Positions 36,146 to 45,522 of a stretch of DNA of 64,000 nt are shown here, piece by piece. The position numbers and the translations under genes were made by a program. Source of the DNA: Flavobacterium terrae (GTDB taxonomy: Bacteria > Bacteroidota > Bacteroidia > Flavobacteriales > Flavobacteriaceae); the NCBI RefSeq assembly GCF_900142035.1, contig NZ_FQZI01000006.1, positions 1 through 64,000 on the forward strand. Reading direction: 5' to 3'. The notes under the pieces are model-generated. The model was not told the DNA's origin. It worked only from the letters and a program-made list of their open reading frames with translations, and searched no databases. The number at the start of each line of letters is the position of its first letter. The stretch's first letter is position 1.

Positions 36146-38548
36146 ATGACACAAGTGGAAGATAAAAAAGAATTGACTTTTGAAGATTTTAAAACAGAAG
36201 TTTTAAACGATTATACAATTGCACGTGTAAGCCGAGAGTGTAGTCTTCTAGGAAGAAAAGAAGTACTTACTGGTAAAGCAAAATTTGGAATTTTTGGAGA
36301 TGGTAAAGAAATTCCTCAATTAGCTCTTGCTAAAGCTTTTCAAAATGGTGATTTCCGTTCTGGATATTATCGCGATCAAACTTTTATGATGGCCATTGGT
36401 CAACTTAACATTGAACAATTCTTTGCTGGTTTGTATGGTCATACTGACTTAGATTTTGATCCAATGAGTGCTGGTCGACAAATGGGAGGACATTTTGCAA
36501 CACATTCACTTGATGAAAAAGGAAACTGGAAAAACCTTACCCAACAAAAAAATTCTAGTGCTGATATCTCTCCTACCGCTGGTCAAATGCCTCGTTTATT
36601 AGGTTTGGCACAAGCATCAAAAATTTACAGAAATGTTGAAGGTATCAATCAAACAAATTTTTCTGACAAAGGAAATGAAGTAGCTTGGGGAACAATTGGT
36701 AATGCTTCAACATCTGAAGGTTTATTTTTTGAAACTATAAATGCTGCTGGAGTTTTACAAGTACCTATGGTAATGAGTGTTTGGGATGACGAATACGGAA
36801 TTTCTGTTCATGCTAGATACCAAACTACTAAAGAAAATATTTCGGAAATATTAAAAGGTTTTCAACGTGACGAAGATAATAATGGATATGAAATACTTAA
36901 AGTAAAAGGATGGGACTACCCTGCCCTAGTTGAAACCTATCAAAAAGCTTCATTCATTGCCAGAGAAGAGCATGTTCCTGTTTTAATTCACGTAGATGAA
37001 TTAACACAACCACAAGGACACTCTACCTCGGGATCACATGAACGTTATAAAAATGCTGAACGCTTAGCATGGGAGGCAGAATTTGACTGTTTAGCGCAAA
37101 TGCGTAAATGGTTATTAGAAAATAATTTAGCAACACAAGATGAGTTAGAAGCAATTGATAATCAAGCCAAAAAAGATGTTCTTGAAGGAAAGAAAAAAGC
37201 TTGGTTAGAATTTACTAATCCAATTAAAAATGAAAGAGATAAATTAGTAGCTGTTTTAAATTCAGTTGCTTCAAATTCTGACAATAAAATTTTTATCGAA
37301 AAATATGCTTCTGATTTAGCTGCTATAAAAGAGCCTATTCGTAAAGACTTAATCACCCTTGGTCGTAAAGTTTTACGCATGGTAATTAATGAATCAGGAA
37401 AAGCTGAATTAGCATCATGGGTAAAAAATTATACTGAAAAAATTCAGCCAAAATTTAGTTCTCATTTATTCTCACAATCAGAAAACAATGTGTTTTCTAT
37501 AGGTGAAGTAAAACCTACTTATGATGAATCAGCAGAAGAAGTAGATGCTCGTTTGGTTTTACGTGATAATTTTGATGCTATTTTTACTAAATATCCAGAG
37601 ACTTTAATTTTTGGTGAAGATTCTGGAAACATAGGTGATGTAAACCAAGGGCTTGAAGGAATGCAGGAAAAATACGGAGAGTTTCGTGTTTCTGATGCAG
37701 GGATTCGTGAGGCTACTATACTTGGTCAAGGTATAGGAATGGCCATGAGAGGTCTTCGCCCAATTGCCGAAATTCAATACTTAGATTATTTATTGTATGC
37801 TATTCAGATCATGAGTGATGATTTAGCTACACTTCAATACAGAACAGCTGGACGTCAAAAAGCACCGCTAATCATTCGCACTCGCGGACATCGTTTAGAA
37901 GGTATATGGCATTCTGGTTCTCCAATGGGAATGATTATAAATGCCATTCGTGGTATACATGTTTTGGTACCAAGAAATATGACTAAAGCTGCTGGTTTCT
38001 ATAACACTTTATTAGAAACTGATGAGCCAGCGTTAATTGTAGAGTGTTTGAATGGATACCGTCTAAAAGAAAAAATGCCTACAAATCTTGGTGAATTCAA
38101 AACACCAATTGGTGTTGTTGAAACCATTAAAGAAGGAAATGATGTCACAATAGTTTCATACGGTTCTACTTTACGATTAGTGGAGCAAGCTGCAAAAGAA
38201 TTATTAGAAGTAGGTATTGATGTTGAAATAATAGATATTCAATCATTATTACCATTCGATATCAATCATGATATTGTAAAATCTTTAGCAAAAACAAACC
38301 GATTGTTAGTTGTAGATGAAGATGTTCCTGGTGGTGCATCAGCATTTATCTTGCAACAAATTATTGATGAACAAAAAGGGTACAAACATTTAGATAGTCA
38401 ACCTGAAACATTAGCTGCAAAGGCGCATAGACCTGCTTATGGAACTGATGGCGATTATTTTTCAAAACCTTCGATAGAAGACGTTTTTGAAAAAGTTTAT
38501 GAAATGATGAATGAAAGTAATCCAACAAAATATCCTAGTTTATATTAA
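36146..38548 (+). CDS. Fused alpha/beta E1 component of a 2-oxoacid dehydrogenase (thiamine diphosphate enzyme)
   Basis: 800 residues from the ATG at 36146. The first ~400 are the E1 alpha half (GRQMGGHFATHS, SPTAGQMPRLLGLAQASKIY, IGNASTSEGLFFETINAAG), the last ~330 the E1 beta half (EDSGNIGDVNQGLEGM, GIREATILGQGIGMAMRGL, YLDYLLYAIQIMSDDLATL, DEDVPGGASAFIL). Fused branched-chain-type E1 proteins like this are usual in flavobacteria. The Mg-TDP motif is unusual: GNA (185-187) stands for GDG, and DD (214-215) for the downstream NN. Substrate is probably a branched-chain 2-oxoacid or pyruvate. The E3 gene is 18 kb away. Confidence 0.9.
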   Translation: MTQVEDKKELTFEDFKTEVLNDYTIARVSRECSLLGRKEVLTGKAKFGIFGDGKEIPQLALAKAFQNGDFRSGYYRDQTFMMAIGQLNIEQFFAGLYGHTDLDFDPMSAGRQMGGHFATHSLDEKGNWKNLTQQKNSSADISPTAGQMPRLLGLAQASKIYRNVEGINQTNFSDKGNEVAWGTIGNASTSEGLFFETINAAGVLQVPMVMSVWDDEYGISVHARYQTTKENISEILKGFQRDEDNNGYEILKVKGWDYPALVETYQKASFIAREEHVPVLIHVDELTQPQGHSTSGSHERYKNAERLAWEAEFDCLAQMRKWLLENNLATQDELEAIDNQAKKDVLEGKKKAWLEFTNPIKNERDKLVAVLNSVASNSDNKIFIEKYASDLAAIKEPIRKDLITLGRKVLRMVINESGKAELASWVKNYTEKIQPKFSSHLFSQSENNVFSIGEVKPTYDESAEEVDARLVLRDNFDAIFTKYPETLIFGEDSGNIGDVNQGLEGMQEKYGEFRVSDAGIREATILGQGIGMAMRGLRPIAEIQYLDYLLYAIQIMSDDLATLQYRTAGRQKAPLIIRTRGHRLEGIWHSGSPMGMIINAIRGIHVLVPRNMTKAAGFYNTLLETDEPALIVECLNGYRLKEKMPTNLGEFKTPIGVVETIKEGNDVTIVSYGSTLRLVEQAAKELLEVGIDVEIIDIQSLLPFDINHDIVKSLAKTNRLLVVDEDVPGGASAFILQQIIDEQKGYKHLDSQPETLAAKAHRPAYGTDGDYFSKPSIEDVFEKVYEMMNESNPTKYPSLY

Positions 38549-38551
38549 TAC

Positions 38552-38578
38552 AAAACCACCTTCGGGTGGTTTTTTTTA
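38552..38578 (+). terminator. Rho-independent terminator
   Basis: Arms AAAACCACC and GGTGGTTTT closed by a TTCG tetraloop, followed by a T run, 3 bases after the E1 stop. Confidence 0.95.
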
Positions 38579-38622
38579 TAACAATTTTGATCTTTCACCG
38601 TTATAGTCTAAAAAGATATGCA

Positions 38623-39075
38623 ATGAAAAAACTCTTTCTCTTAATACTATTTATTTCTCTAATAACTTCTTGTAAATCAAAAAAAACAGAAAATACAGCA
38701 GTAATAATCGAATCTAGTAAAGTAGAAACCATAAAAAAGAATAGAGCATTTGATTTAGGTACTAGACTTTTAGAATCGTGTAATACTTCAAAATTTAAAC
38801 CTTTTTCAAACGAAGAAGCAACTGAAAAAGTAATTCAAAACGCAACTCCAGATAAAATTTCTCTGACTTGCCAAAAAATTAGACAACGTAATGGAAAATT
38901 TAATTATATCAAACTTTTAGATGTCACTTATTTAAAAGAAAGTGAAGAATACATCTTTAGATATAATATTGACTATGAAAAAAAATATTTCATGCGCGAA
39001 TTAATTGTCACGATAAATAAAGAAAATAAAGTATCTGCGATTTCTACTAGAGAAATAAAGCCAAAACCTATGTAA
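38623..39075 (+). CDS. Small lipoprotein, unknown function
   Basis: 150 residues from the ATG at 38623. The N-terminus is a lipoprotein signal, MKKLFLLILFISLITSCKSK, with Cys at 17. The mature part is polar, with two Cys (NTSKF preceded by ESC; LTCQKIRQRNG) and a beta-rich second half (KLLDVTYLKESEEYIFRYNI). I do not recognise the family. A GTG 57 bases upstream in frame lies within the terminator hairpin of the previous gene and is rejected as start. Confidence 0.8.
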   Translation: MKKLFLLILFISLITSCKSKKTENTAVIIESSKVETIKKNRAFDLGTRLLESCNTSKFKPFSNEEATEKVIQNATPDKISLTCQKIRQRNGKFNYIKLLDVTYLKESEEYIFRYNIDYEKKYFMRELIVTINKENKVSAISTREIKPKPM

Positions 39076-39185
39076 CTAGAAATACTAATAAAGCTAGTAT
39101 TTAAAAATTATTCAAAAAAAACAGAATAATTAAAACCGATCCAATGTGTTTTCCGTAAATGATATTATAACAAAAATATTCAAAC

Positions 39186-39743
39186 ATGAAAACACAAAAA
39201 TTTTTATCTGTAGCCATTTTAGGAATTGCATTATCATTTGGTTTAACCTCTAATGCCCAAAAATCAGTAATTGTCGGAGGAGCTCCTATGTATCCTACAA
39301 AAAACATTATTGAAAATGCTGTTAATTCAAAAGATCACACAACATTAGTAGCTGCAGTAAAAGCTGGTGATTTAGTTTCTGTATTATCAGGAAAAGGACC
39401 ATTCACAGTTTTTGCCCCAACAAATTCTGCCTTCGAAAAATTACCTATGGGAACAGTGGATAATTTACTTAAACCAGAAAACAAATCAACTTTGCAAGCA
39501 GTATTAACTTACCATGTTGTTGCTGGGAATTTAGATAGTAAAGCAATTGCAAAAGCAATTAAAGATGGAAATGGAAAAGCTACGCTTACTACAGTACAAG
39601 GTGGAAAGCTTGTGTGTACAATGGAAGGAAAAAATCTTGTAATTACTGATGAAAAAGGTAATAAATCTATGGTTACTATTGCAAACGTATATCAATCCAA
39701 CGGAGTTATACATGTTATTGATTCGGTTGTATTGCCAAATTAA
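39186..39743 (+). CDS. Fasciclin (FAS1) domain protein, exported
   Basis: 185 residues with a signal peptide (about 1-24, GLTSNAQ). One FAS1 domain fills residues 38-184: NAVNSKDHTTLVAAVKAGDL, GKGPFTVFAPTNSAFEKLP (the H1 box), LTYHVVAGNLDSKAI, and NGVIHVIDSVVLP (the H2 box). FAS1 proteins mediate adhesion or matrix contact, here in the periplasm or at the surface. A single gene with a terminator after it. Confidence 0.95.
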   Translation: MKTQKFLSVAILGIALSFGLTSNAQKSVIVGGAPMYPTKNIIENAVNSKDHTTLVAAVKAGDLVSVLSGKGPFTVFAPTNSAFEKLPMGTVDNLLKPENKSTLQAVLTYHVVAGNLDSKAIAKAIKDGNGKATLTTVQGGKLVCTMEGKNLVITDEKGNKSMVTIANVYQSNGVIHVIDSVVLPN

Positions 39744-39770
39744 CCCAATCTTTTTTGTTCCAACTATAAG

Positions 39771-39797
39771 AAATCCCTATCAAGGGATTTTTTTTTA
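39771..39797 (+). terminator. Rho-independent terminator
   Basis: Arms AAATCCCT and AGGGATTT with loop ATCA and a following T run, 28 bases after the fasciclin gene stop. Confidence 0.92.
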
Positions 39798-39832
39798 GTA
39801 TTGTTTCTAGATACAGAAAAACACTATTTATT

Positions 39833-39840
39833 TATATTTG
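39833..39840 (+). promoter_or_regulatory. Candidate -7 element for yaaA
   Basis: TATATTTG (TAnnTTTG) 32 bases before the ATG at 39873; may also drive the downstream kinase operon, whose first gene is 23 bases after yaaA. Confidence 0.42.
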
Positions 39841-39872
39841 TCAATATTAAACAAACGAAATAAAAAACAATC

Positions 39873-40631
39873 ATGAAAATTGTTATTTCTCCTGCAAAAT
39901 CTCTAGACTTTGAAAAAAGTCTTCCTACTGAAAAACACACTAAGCCAAGTTTCTTAAAACAATCAAAAGAAATTATTAAAATCCTAAAAACTCTAAAACC
40001 AAAAGATTTATCAGAACTAATGGACATTTCAGAAGCTCTAGGTGAACTGAATTGGCAACGCAATAAAAAATTCAAAACTCCTTTTACTCCCGAAAATGCT
40101 AGACCTGCAGTATATGCCTTCAATGGAGATGTTTATCAAGGATTAAACTCATATACTATTCCTGAAGAAAAATTAGATGTTTTACAAAACAAGCTCAGAA
40201 TTCTTTCTGGTCAATATGGCATTTTAAAACCATTAGATTTAATTCAACCCTATCGTCTTGAAATGGGAACTAATTTATCTATTGGCGAAGCAAAAAATCT
40301 TTATGCTTATTGGAAAGAAACTTTAACTAAAGCATTAAACAAAGAACTTAAAAAGAATGAGTTATTTATAAATTTAGCGAGTACTGAGTACTTTTCTGTT
40401 ATTGATGTTAAATCCTTAAAAGTTCCTGTAATCACTCCAGAATTCAAAGATTATAAAGATGGGAAATTAAAAATGATTTCATTCTTTGCTAAAAAAGCAC
40501 GTGGTATGATGGTTCGTTATATTATTGATCACAATGTTGAAACTCTTGAAGAGTTGAAAGGCTTTAATTATGAAGGCTATGCTTTTGATGCAAATTTATC
40601 GAAAGGAAATACTTTAGTTTTCACTAGATAA
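39873..40631 (+). CDS. yaaA: Peroxide stress protein YaaA (UPF0246)
   Basis: 252 residues, the usual length. Landmarks are MKIVISPAKSLDFE at the start, NWQRNKKFKTPFTPENARPA (in parts), AVYAFNGDVYQGL, ILSGQYGILKPLDLIQPYRLEMGT (in parts), NLASTEYFSVID and FAKKARGMMVRYII. YaaA limits free iron and DNA damage during peroxide stress in E. coli. It lies 23 bases before the hybrid kinase gene on the same strand and could share a message with it, but the link in function is not obvious. Confidence 0.94.
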   Translation: MKIVISPAKSLDFEKSLPTEKHTKPSFLKQSKEIIKILKTLKPKDLSELMDISEALGELNWQRNKKFKTPFTPENARPAVYAFNGDVYQGLNSYTIPEEKLDVLQNKLRILSGQYGILKPLDLIQPYRLEMGTNLSIGEAKNLYAYWKETLTKALNKELKKNELFINLASTEYFSVIDVKSLKVPVITPEFKDYKDGKLKMISFFAKKARGMMVRYIIDHNVETLEELKGFNYEGYAFDANLSKGNTLVFTR

Positions 40632-40654
40632 TCATCTTTTATCAATAAGCACTT

Positions 40655-43096
40655 ATGATTGATTACAGAAATGATATTGAAAGATTAAAAGCATTATTAT
40701 CGTATGAAATAATGGATACTCCTGCTGAAGAAAACTTTGATAATCTTGCAAAATTGGTATCAATAATCTGTAATACACCAGCCGCAATAATATCTTTTAT
40801 TGATGATAAAAAACAGTGGTACAAAGCAAAAATTGGCACTAGAGACAACGAAGTCCCTTATGAGGAGACTATTTGCCAATATGTAATTTCAGATCAAAAT
40901 CTATTAGAAATTACAAACACACTAGAAGATGAAAGACTAATCAATAACCCTCACGTTCATAAAGAAAATGGTGTTAGATTTTATATTGGTGTTCCTTTAA
41001 TTTCTGATAATGGCCATACTATAGGCACCGTTTGCACGTTTGATGGTGTTACTAAAAAATTAACCGACGATCAAAAAAATGCATTAAAGATTATTGCAAA
41101 TCAAGTAATGCACATTTTAGATGTATCTAAAAAAAATAAAGTATTATCTGAAGAAGTAAAAAAAATCCTTGAGCAGAAAATTGACGAAGCTAAACGAGAT
41201 ATAGAAACTACTGAAGCTGCTTACAATACTCTATTTAAAGCAATTAACGAATCAAATGCCGTAATTGAATTTAGCCCTGAAGGTATCATTGAGTATGTTA
41301 ATGATGAGTTTCTTGATATCATGGGCTATTCAAAAAATGAATTGATAGGGCAAAACCATAATATACTTCTTAATAACGAAGATTTAGATTCAAATATTGA
41401 TTTTTGGAAAAAACTAAATACTGGTAAATTTCAATCAGGAAGATTTAAGCGTAAACATAAAAACGGAAGTTTAGTTTGGATTCAAGCATCTTATAGTCCT
41501 GTTTTGAATGCAAACAAAGAAATAGTTAAAATAACAAAAATTGCTCAAAATATAACGATTGAAATTAATGCGCAAGAGGCATTAGAAAAAGCCAAATTAT
41601 TAGCCGACGAACTAAATATTCAAAAAGATCATTTTATTGCCAATATTAGTCATGAAATAAGAACTCCTATAAATGCAGTTTTAGGATTTACAGATTTGCT
41701 TTTAGAAGAAGAAACAAACGAAAAGAAAACGAACTACTTAAAATCGGTAAAAACTGCTGGAGACAATTTATTGTATTTAATTAATGACATTCTTGATCTT
41801 TCAAAAATTGAAACTGGTATTTTTCAAATAGACCAATCTCCTTTCAACTTATATAAAACAATTGATGATGTTTTTTCTATTCTTGGATTAAAAGCTAAAC
41901 AAAAAGAGTTAGTTTTTAATAAAATCATAGATCAAAAAGTCCCAAAATACATTATTGGTGATAAAAATCGTTTAACACAAATTCTAGTCAATTTAATTGG
42001 TAATGCTATAAAATTCACATCCATAGGTAACGTGAGCCTAGTTGTTAGTCTTCACGAAAATACTAGATTGAAATTTGAGGTTTCAGACACAGGCATAGGC
42101 ATTCCTCAAGATAAATTAAAAAGTATTTTTGAACGTTTTTCTCAAGCACAAGAAAATACTTCCAGACAATATGGTGGCAGTGGATTAGGCCTTAATATTT
42201 CGAAACTTTTAGTTGAAAAACTAGGAGGAGAATTAGACGTAAAAAGCGAATTGGGCAATGGATCAACTTTTACTTTTTATCTCCCTTTTATGGCTTGCCA
42301 AGAGGAAAAAATTAATGAATCATTAACTGAGTCTTCAATTATTACAAAAAATAATTCTGTTAGTATTTTAATGTGTGAAGACAATGAAATGAATCAAAAA
42401 TTAATAACCGAAATATTTTCTAGAACAAATCATAAACTTTCAATCGCAAATAATGGTAATGAAGGGATTGATTTACTATTCAAAAATAATTATGACTTAA
42501 TATTAATGGATATACAAATGCCCATTTTAGATGGATATCAAACAACAACAATAATTAGAGAAGAATTAAAATTAGAAATTCCTATAATTGCCTTAACTGC
42601 ACATTCTACTATTAAGGAACGCGAAAAATGTTTTTCATTAGGAATGAATGATTATATTTCTAAACCTTTTAAAAAAAATGAATTATTGCATAAAATTGAA
42701 GTCTTAACAAAACCTGATAGCTTAAAAAAAGTAATAACCGAAAAGTCTATTTCAAAAAACTCGAGTGACATTATTTCTTTAGAATATCTTAAGGAAATGT
42801 CTTCAAATGATTTAGATTTTCAAAATGAAATGCTTACACTTTTTATGAGTCAAAGCATAGAAAATAAGAACTTATTAGAAGAATACATTAATGGAGAAAA
42901 ATATTCACAAGTAAAAAAAATAGCTCATAAACTAAAATCATCGTTTAGTTTAATTGGTGCAAATCTTGAGACTCTTGAGTTTTTTGAAAACCTTGAACCA
43001 GAAAACAGAAAACATATTAAAACTTATTTAACCAAATTAGATGAACAAATAAGTTTAATCCATATTGAAATTGATAAAATTTTGAAAAAAAATTAA
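40655..43096 (+). CDS. GAF-PAS hybrid sensor histidine kinase with receiver and HPt domains
   Basis: 813 residues, no membrane segment, so a cytoplasmic sensor. Order: GAF (about 18-158, AAIISFIDDKKQWYKAKIG, VPLISDNGHTIGTVCTFDG), coiled coil (160-190), PAS (192-300, GIIEYVNDEFLDIMGYSKNE), HisKA with H333 (IANISHEIRTPINAVLGF), HATPase (NLIGNAIKF, DTGIGIPQD, GGSGLGLNISKLL), receiver with D619 (LILMDIQMPILDG), and HPt with H758 (KIAHKLKSSFSLIGA). The His-Asp-His chain implies that phosphate passes to a separate receiver, and one is encoded 2 bases downstream. Output is probably on the glycosyltransferase operon that follows. Confidence 0.95.
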   Translation: MIDYRNDIERLKALLSYEIMDTPAEENFDNLAKLVSIICNTPAAIISFIDDKKQWYKAKIGTRDNEVPYEETICQYVISDQNLLEITNTLEDERLINNPHVHKENGVRFYIGVPLISDNGHTIGTVCTFDGVTKKLTDDQKNALKIIANQVMHILDVSKKNKVLSEEVKKILEQKIDEAKRDIETTEAAYNTLFKAINESNAVIEFSPEGIIEYVNDEFLDIMGYSKNELIGQNHNILLNNEDLDSNIDFWKKLNTGKFQSGRFKRKHKNGSLVWIQASYSPVLNANKEIVKITKIAQNITIEINAQEALEKAKLLADELNIQKDHFIANISHEIRTPINAVLGFTDLLLEEETNEKKTNYLKSVKTAGDNLLYLINDILDLSKIETGIFQIDQSPFNLYKTIDDVFSILGLKAKQKELVFNKIIDQKVPKYIIGDKNRLTQILVNLIGNAIKFTSIGNVSLVVSLHENTRLKFEVSDTGIGIPQDKLKSIFERFSQAQENTSRQYGGSGLGLNISKLLVEKLGGELDVKSELGNGSTFTFYLPFMACQEEKINESLTESSIITKNNSVSILMCEDNEMNQKLITEIFSRTNHKLSIANNGNEGIDLLFKNNYDLILMDIQMPILDGYQTTTIIREELKLEIPIIALTAHSTIKEREKCFSLGMNDYISKPFKKNELLHKIEVLTKPDSLKKVITEKSISKNSSDIISLEYLKEMSSNDLDFQNEMLTLFMSQSIENKNLLEEYINGEKYSQVKKIAHKLKSSFSLIGANLETLEFFENLEPENRKHIKTYLTKLDEQISLIHIEIDKILKKN

Positions 43097-43098
43097 AC

Positions 43099-43461
43099 AT
43101 GCGAATCGTTATTATAGAAGATGAAGATATGCTTCGTAAATCTTTAGCTTTTTTTATTAAATCAAAAGGTTTTGAAGTCGAAGAATTTGACAATGGTCTT
43201 GATGCCATAGATTTTATCAAACAAAACCATTCTAATATAGATGTGGTTATAACCGATTTGAATTTGCCTTTTGCAGGAGGAAAACAAGTTATTCATACCT
43301 GTAAACAAATACATGAAAGCAAGATAAAAGTTATTGTTTTAACTTCATCAAGTGTTGAAAATACAGAACTTGAAGTATTTGATTTAGGAGCAGATGAATT
43401 TGTTGCTAAACCATTTAGTCCTTCGGTTTTACTAAAAAGAATAGAAAAATTAACTTCATAA
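43099..43461 (+). CDS. Stand-alone CheY-like response regulator
   Basis: 120 residues, only a receiver: acidic pair IIEDEDM, D53 in VVITDLNLPFAGG, T82 in VIVLTSSS, K104 in FVAKPFSP. With no output domain it must act by protein contact. It is the natural last receiver for the HPt of the kinase encoded 2 bases upstream. Its stop overlaps the next ATG by one base (TAATG), tying it to the TPR-barrel gene and suggesting it regulates polysaccharide synthesis or export after translation. Confidence 0.94.
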   Translation: MRIVIIEDEDMLRKSLAFFIKSKGFEVEEFDNGLDAIDFIKQNHSNIDVVITDLNLPFAGGKQVIHTCKQIHESKIKVIVLTSSSVENTELEVFDLGADEFVAKPFSPSVLLKRIEKLTS

Positions 43462-44687
43462 TGAAGCTATTATCATATCATATCAATACAATAATCTTAG
43501 CAACTTTTCTACTCTTTTGCAGTGTAGGATATTCTCAAAAAAATGAAGAAAATATCTTTAATGATGCAAAGAAAAAGGCTTCTGAAAAAAAATACAACGA
43601 TGCAATAGAACTAGTTACAAATCTTTTAGTTCAAAGTCCCAAAAACTTAGATTATAAATTATACTTAGCACAACTAAATTATTGGTCAAACAATCTTGAC
43701 ACTTCAAAGCAGTTAGCCTCTGAAATAGTTTCTGAAAAACCAGAATATCAAGACGCTTTTGATTTATTAATCAAAATCAATTTCTCTCAGGAGAAATATC
43801 TTCAAGTGATACAAATGTGTGAAGAAGGCCTGAAAAAATTCCCTTCAAATAGTTCATTTTACTATTTACAAATAGCCCAATCTCATGAAGAAATAGGCAA
43901 TCATGATGAAGCGCTAAAAGCTTTATATAGTATGGACTCTAATCCAGAAGTTGCTAAATATGTCGAAACTCAAATTTTAAAAAAGAAAAAAAACACAATT
44001 GCTTTAGGACATTTATTTAGTGATTTTGAAGGTTCAACTTCATCAATCAACATTACCCACTTAGAATATGGAAGAAAAATAAATAACAATACTTTCATTG
44101 GAAGAATAAACTACGGCAATTCAAATAATACAACAGATTTTCAAGGAGAAATAGATGCATACTTAAAAGTAAAAAGTAAAGGATATGTGTATCTTAATTC
44201 CGGATTTTCGGCCAATGAAGGTATATTCCCAAGATATAAATTTGAAACAGAATATTTTCAAGACTATAAAAAAATTAGTGCTTCACTTGGTTCAAGGTAT
44301 TTATATTTTGATTCAGAAAACAAAACTTTGCTTTTTACTGGACACTTAGGAATTTATCTCAATAAATGGAAAATTGAATACAGACATTATTTGGCCGAAA
44401 CAAATTCTGATTGGTTTTCAACTAGTATTCTAAACTTCAGAAGGAACTTTGAAACTACCGAATCATTTGTACAATTAGATTTACAATACGGTAGTTTACC
44501 TTATTTTTTTATAAACAATGAATCATTTCAACGCTTAAATTCTTACAGAATAGGAATTAATAGCAAAATTAGAATTGAAAAAAATTATTTTATTCAACCT
44601 ATTGTAATGTTAGAAAGAGAAGGATATGTTCCAGAAATTTATAGAAACAGAATATCTTTTCAATTAATTTTAAGTAAACGTTTTTAA
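43461..44687 (+). CDS. YaiO family outer-membrane beta-barrel protein with TPR domain
   Basis: 408 residues with a signal peptide (about 1-25, VGYSQKN). Residues 28-170 are TPR-like helices (AKKKASEKKYNDAIELVTNLL, DTSKQLASEIVSEKPEYQDA in parts, SHEEIGNHDEALKALYSM). Residues 178-408 are a barrel with repeated aromatic strands (SSINITHLEYGRKINNNTFIG in parts, LGSRYLYFDSE, HLGIYLNKWKIEYRHYL) ending in Phe (ILSKRF). TPR followed by barrel is the layout of PgaA-type polysaccharide exporters, though the barrel here is smaller. Placed between a receiver and a glycosyltransferase; export role is inferred. Confidence 0.85.
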   Translation: MKLLSYHINTIILATFLLFCSVGYSQKNEENIFNDAKKKASEKKYNDAIELVTNLLVQSPKNLDYKLYLAQLNYWSNNLDTSKQLASEIVSEKPEYQDAFDLLIKINFSQEKYLQVIQMCEEGLKKFPSNSSFYYLQIAQSHEEIGNHDEALKALYSMDSNPEVAKYVETQILKKKKNTIALGHLFSDFEGSTSSINITHLEYGRKINNNTFIGRINYGNSNNTTDFQGEIDAYLKVKSKGYVYLNSGFSANEGIFPRYKFETEYFQDYKKISASLGSRYLYFDSENKTLLFTGHLGIYLNKWKIEYRHYLAETNSDWFSTSILNFRRNFETTESFVQLDLQYGSLPYFFINNESFQRLNSYRIGINSKIRIEKNYFIQPIVMLEREGYVPEIYRNRISFQLILSKRF

Positions 44688-44698
44688 AATTTTAAACA

Positions 44699-45520
44699 TT
44701 GGATTTTTTAAACCATCATTATTCTTTCCAGGTAAAACTACTTCTATCATTAATAGCAGTATTTTCTGTTGCTTTCATAGTATTTTTTATTCTCACATTT
44801 TTAAAACGTTTTAAAAGAATTAAAAAAAATGAGTTAAAAGCAAATTACCAAAATCAAATTGATACACTTTTATTTGAACTTCTTTTTAATCAAAATGTAT
44901 CTGTTAATAAAATAGCTTTAAAATTCAAAAATGAAATAGTTCCAACAAAATTGATTAAAAAAATAACGCTTAAATCTATTAATGCATTACATAGAAACTA
45001 TACCGGTGATTTAAAAAAAAGAATTGAGTTGTTTTATATAGAATCAGAATTAGTAAACTATTCATTAGAAAAATTAAATTCTCTTAACTGGGCAAAAGTA
45101 ATTGAAGGCATTAGGGACATTTCTAATCTTAAATATCAGCCCGCTTACGAAATTATTTTATCTAAACTAAAACATTCAAAAACAATAGTTCAAAAAGAAG
45201 CTTTTATTGGTGTAATCTTATTGAAAGGTTTAGATGAATTAATCAAAAACAAAGACAATCAATTATATCTCGACGATTGGACTCAGAGTAATATATTATA
45301 TGTTATAAAAAGAGATCAAATGACTCTTCCAGATAATATTGAGGAACTTTTTAAATCAAAAAATAAAACCATAATATTACTTGGCGCCCGAATTTTACAC
45401 TATTTTCAAGCTAATCATTATTTACACTTGATTGAGAATTATCTAATACAAAATCCAAATTCAACAATAAAACCTAAACTTGATTCTATCATCAATCAAT
45501 TAAAAAATATCCATCAATAA
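44699..45520 (+). CDS. Membrane-anchored HEAT-repeat-like protein
   Basis: 273 residues. One membrane helix near the N-terminus (about 12-33, VKLLLSLIAVFSVAFIVFFI) is followed by a basic stretch (KRFKRIKKNEL) and then about 220 residues of helical pairs resembling HEAT repeats (NWAKVIEGIRDISNLKYQPA, YEIILSKLKHSKTIVQKEAF, KNKTIILLGARILHYFQAN). It is likely a cytoplasmic-facing scaffold. TTG start at 44699. It lies 11 bases after the barrel gene and 2 bases before the glycosyltransferase, so it may bridge the receiver and the synthase; this is a guess from order. Confidence 0.78.
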   Translation: MDFLNHHYSFQVKLLLSLIAVFSVAFIVFFILTFLKRFKRIKKNELKANYQNQIDTLLFELLFNQNVSVNKIALKFKNEIVPTKLIKKITLKSINALHRNYTGDLKKRIELFYIESELVNYSLEKLNSLNWAKVIEGIRDISNLKYQPAYEIILSKLKHSKTIVQKEAFIGVILLKGLDELIKNKDNQLYLDDWTQSNILYVIKRDQMTLPDNIEELFKSKNKTIILLGARILHYFQANHYLHLIENYLIQNPNSTIKPKLDSIINQLKNIHQ

Positions 45521-45522
45521 TT

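Noticed and set aside
38566..38622. GTG start for the small lipoprotein
   Set aside because: The GTG lies in the terminator hairpin of the previous gene; the ATG at 38623 starts a perfect lipoprotein signal.
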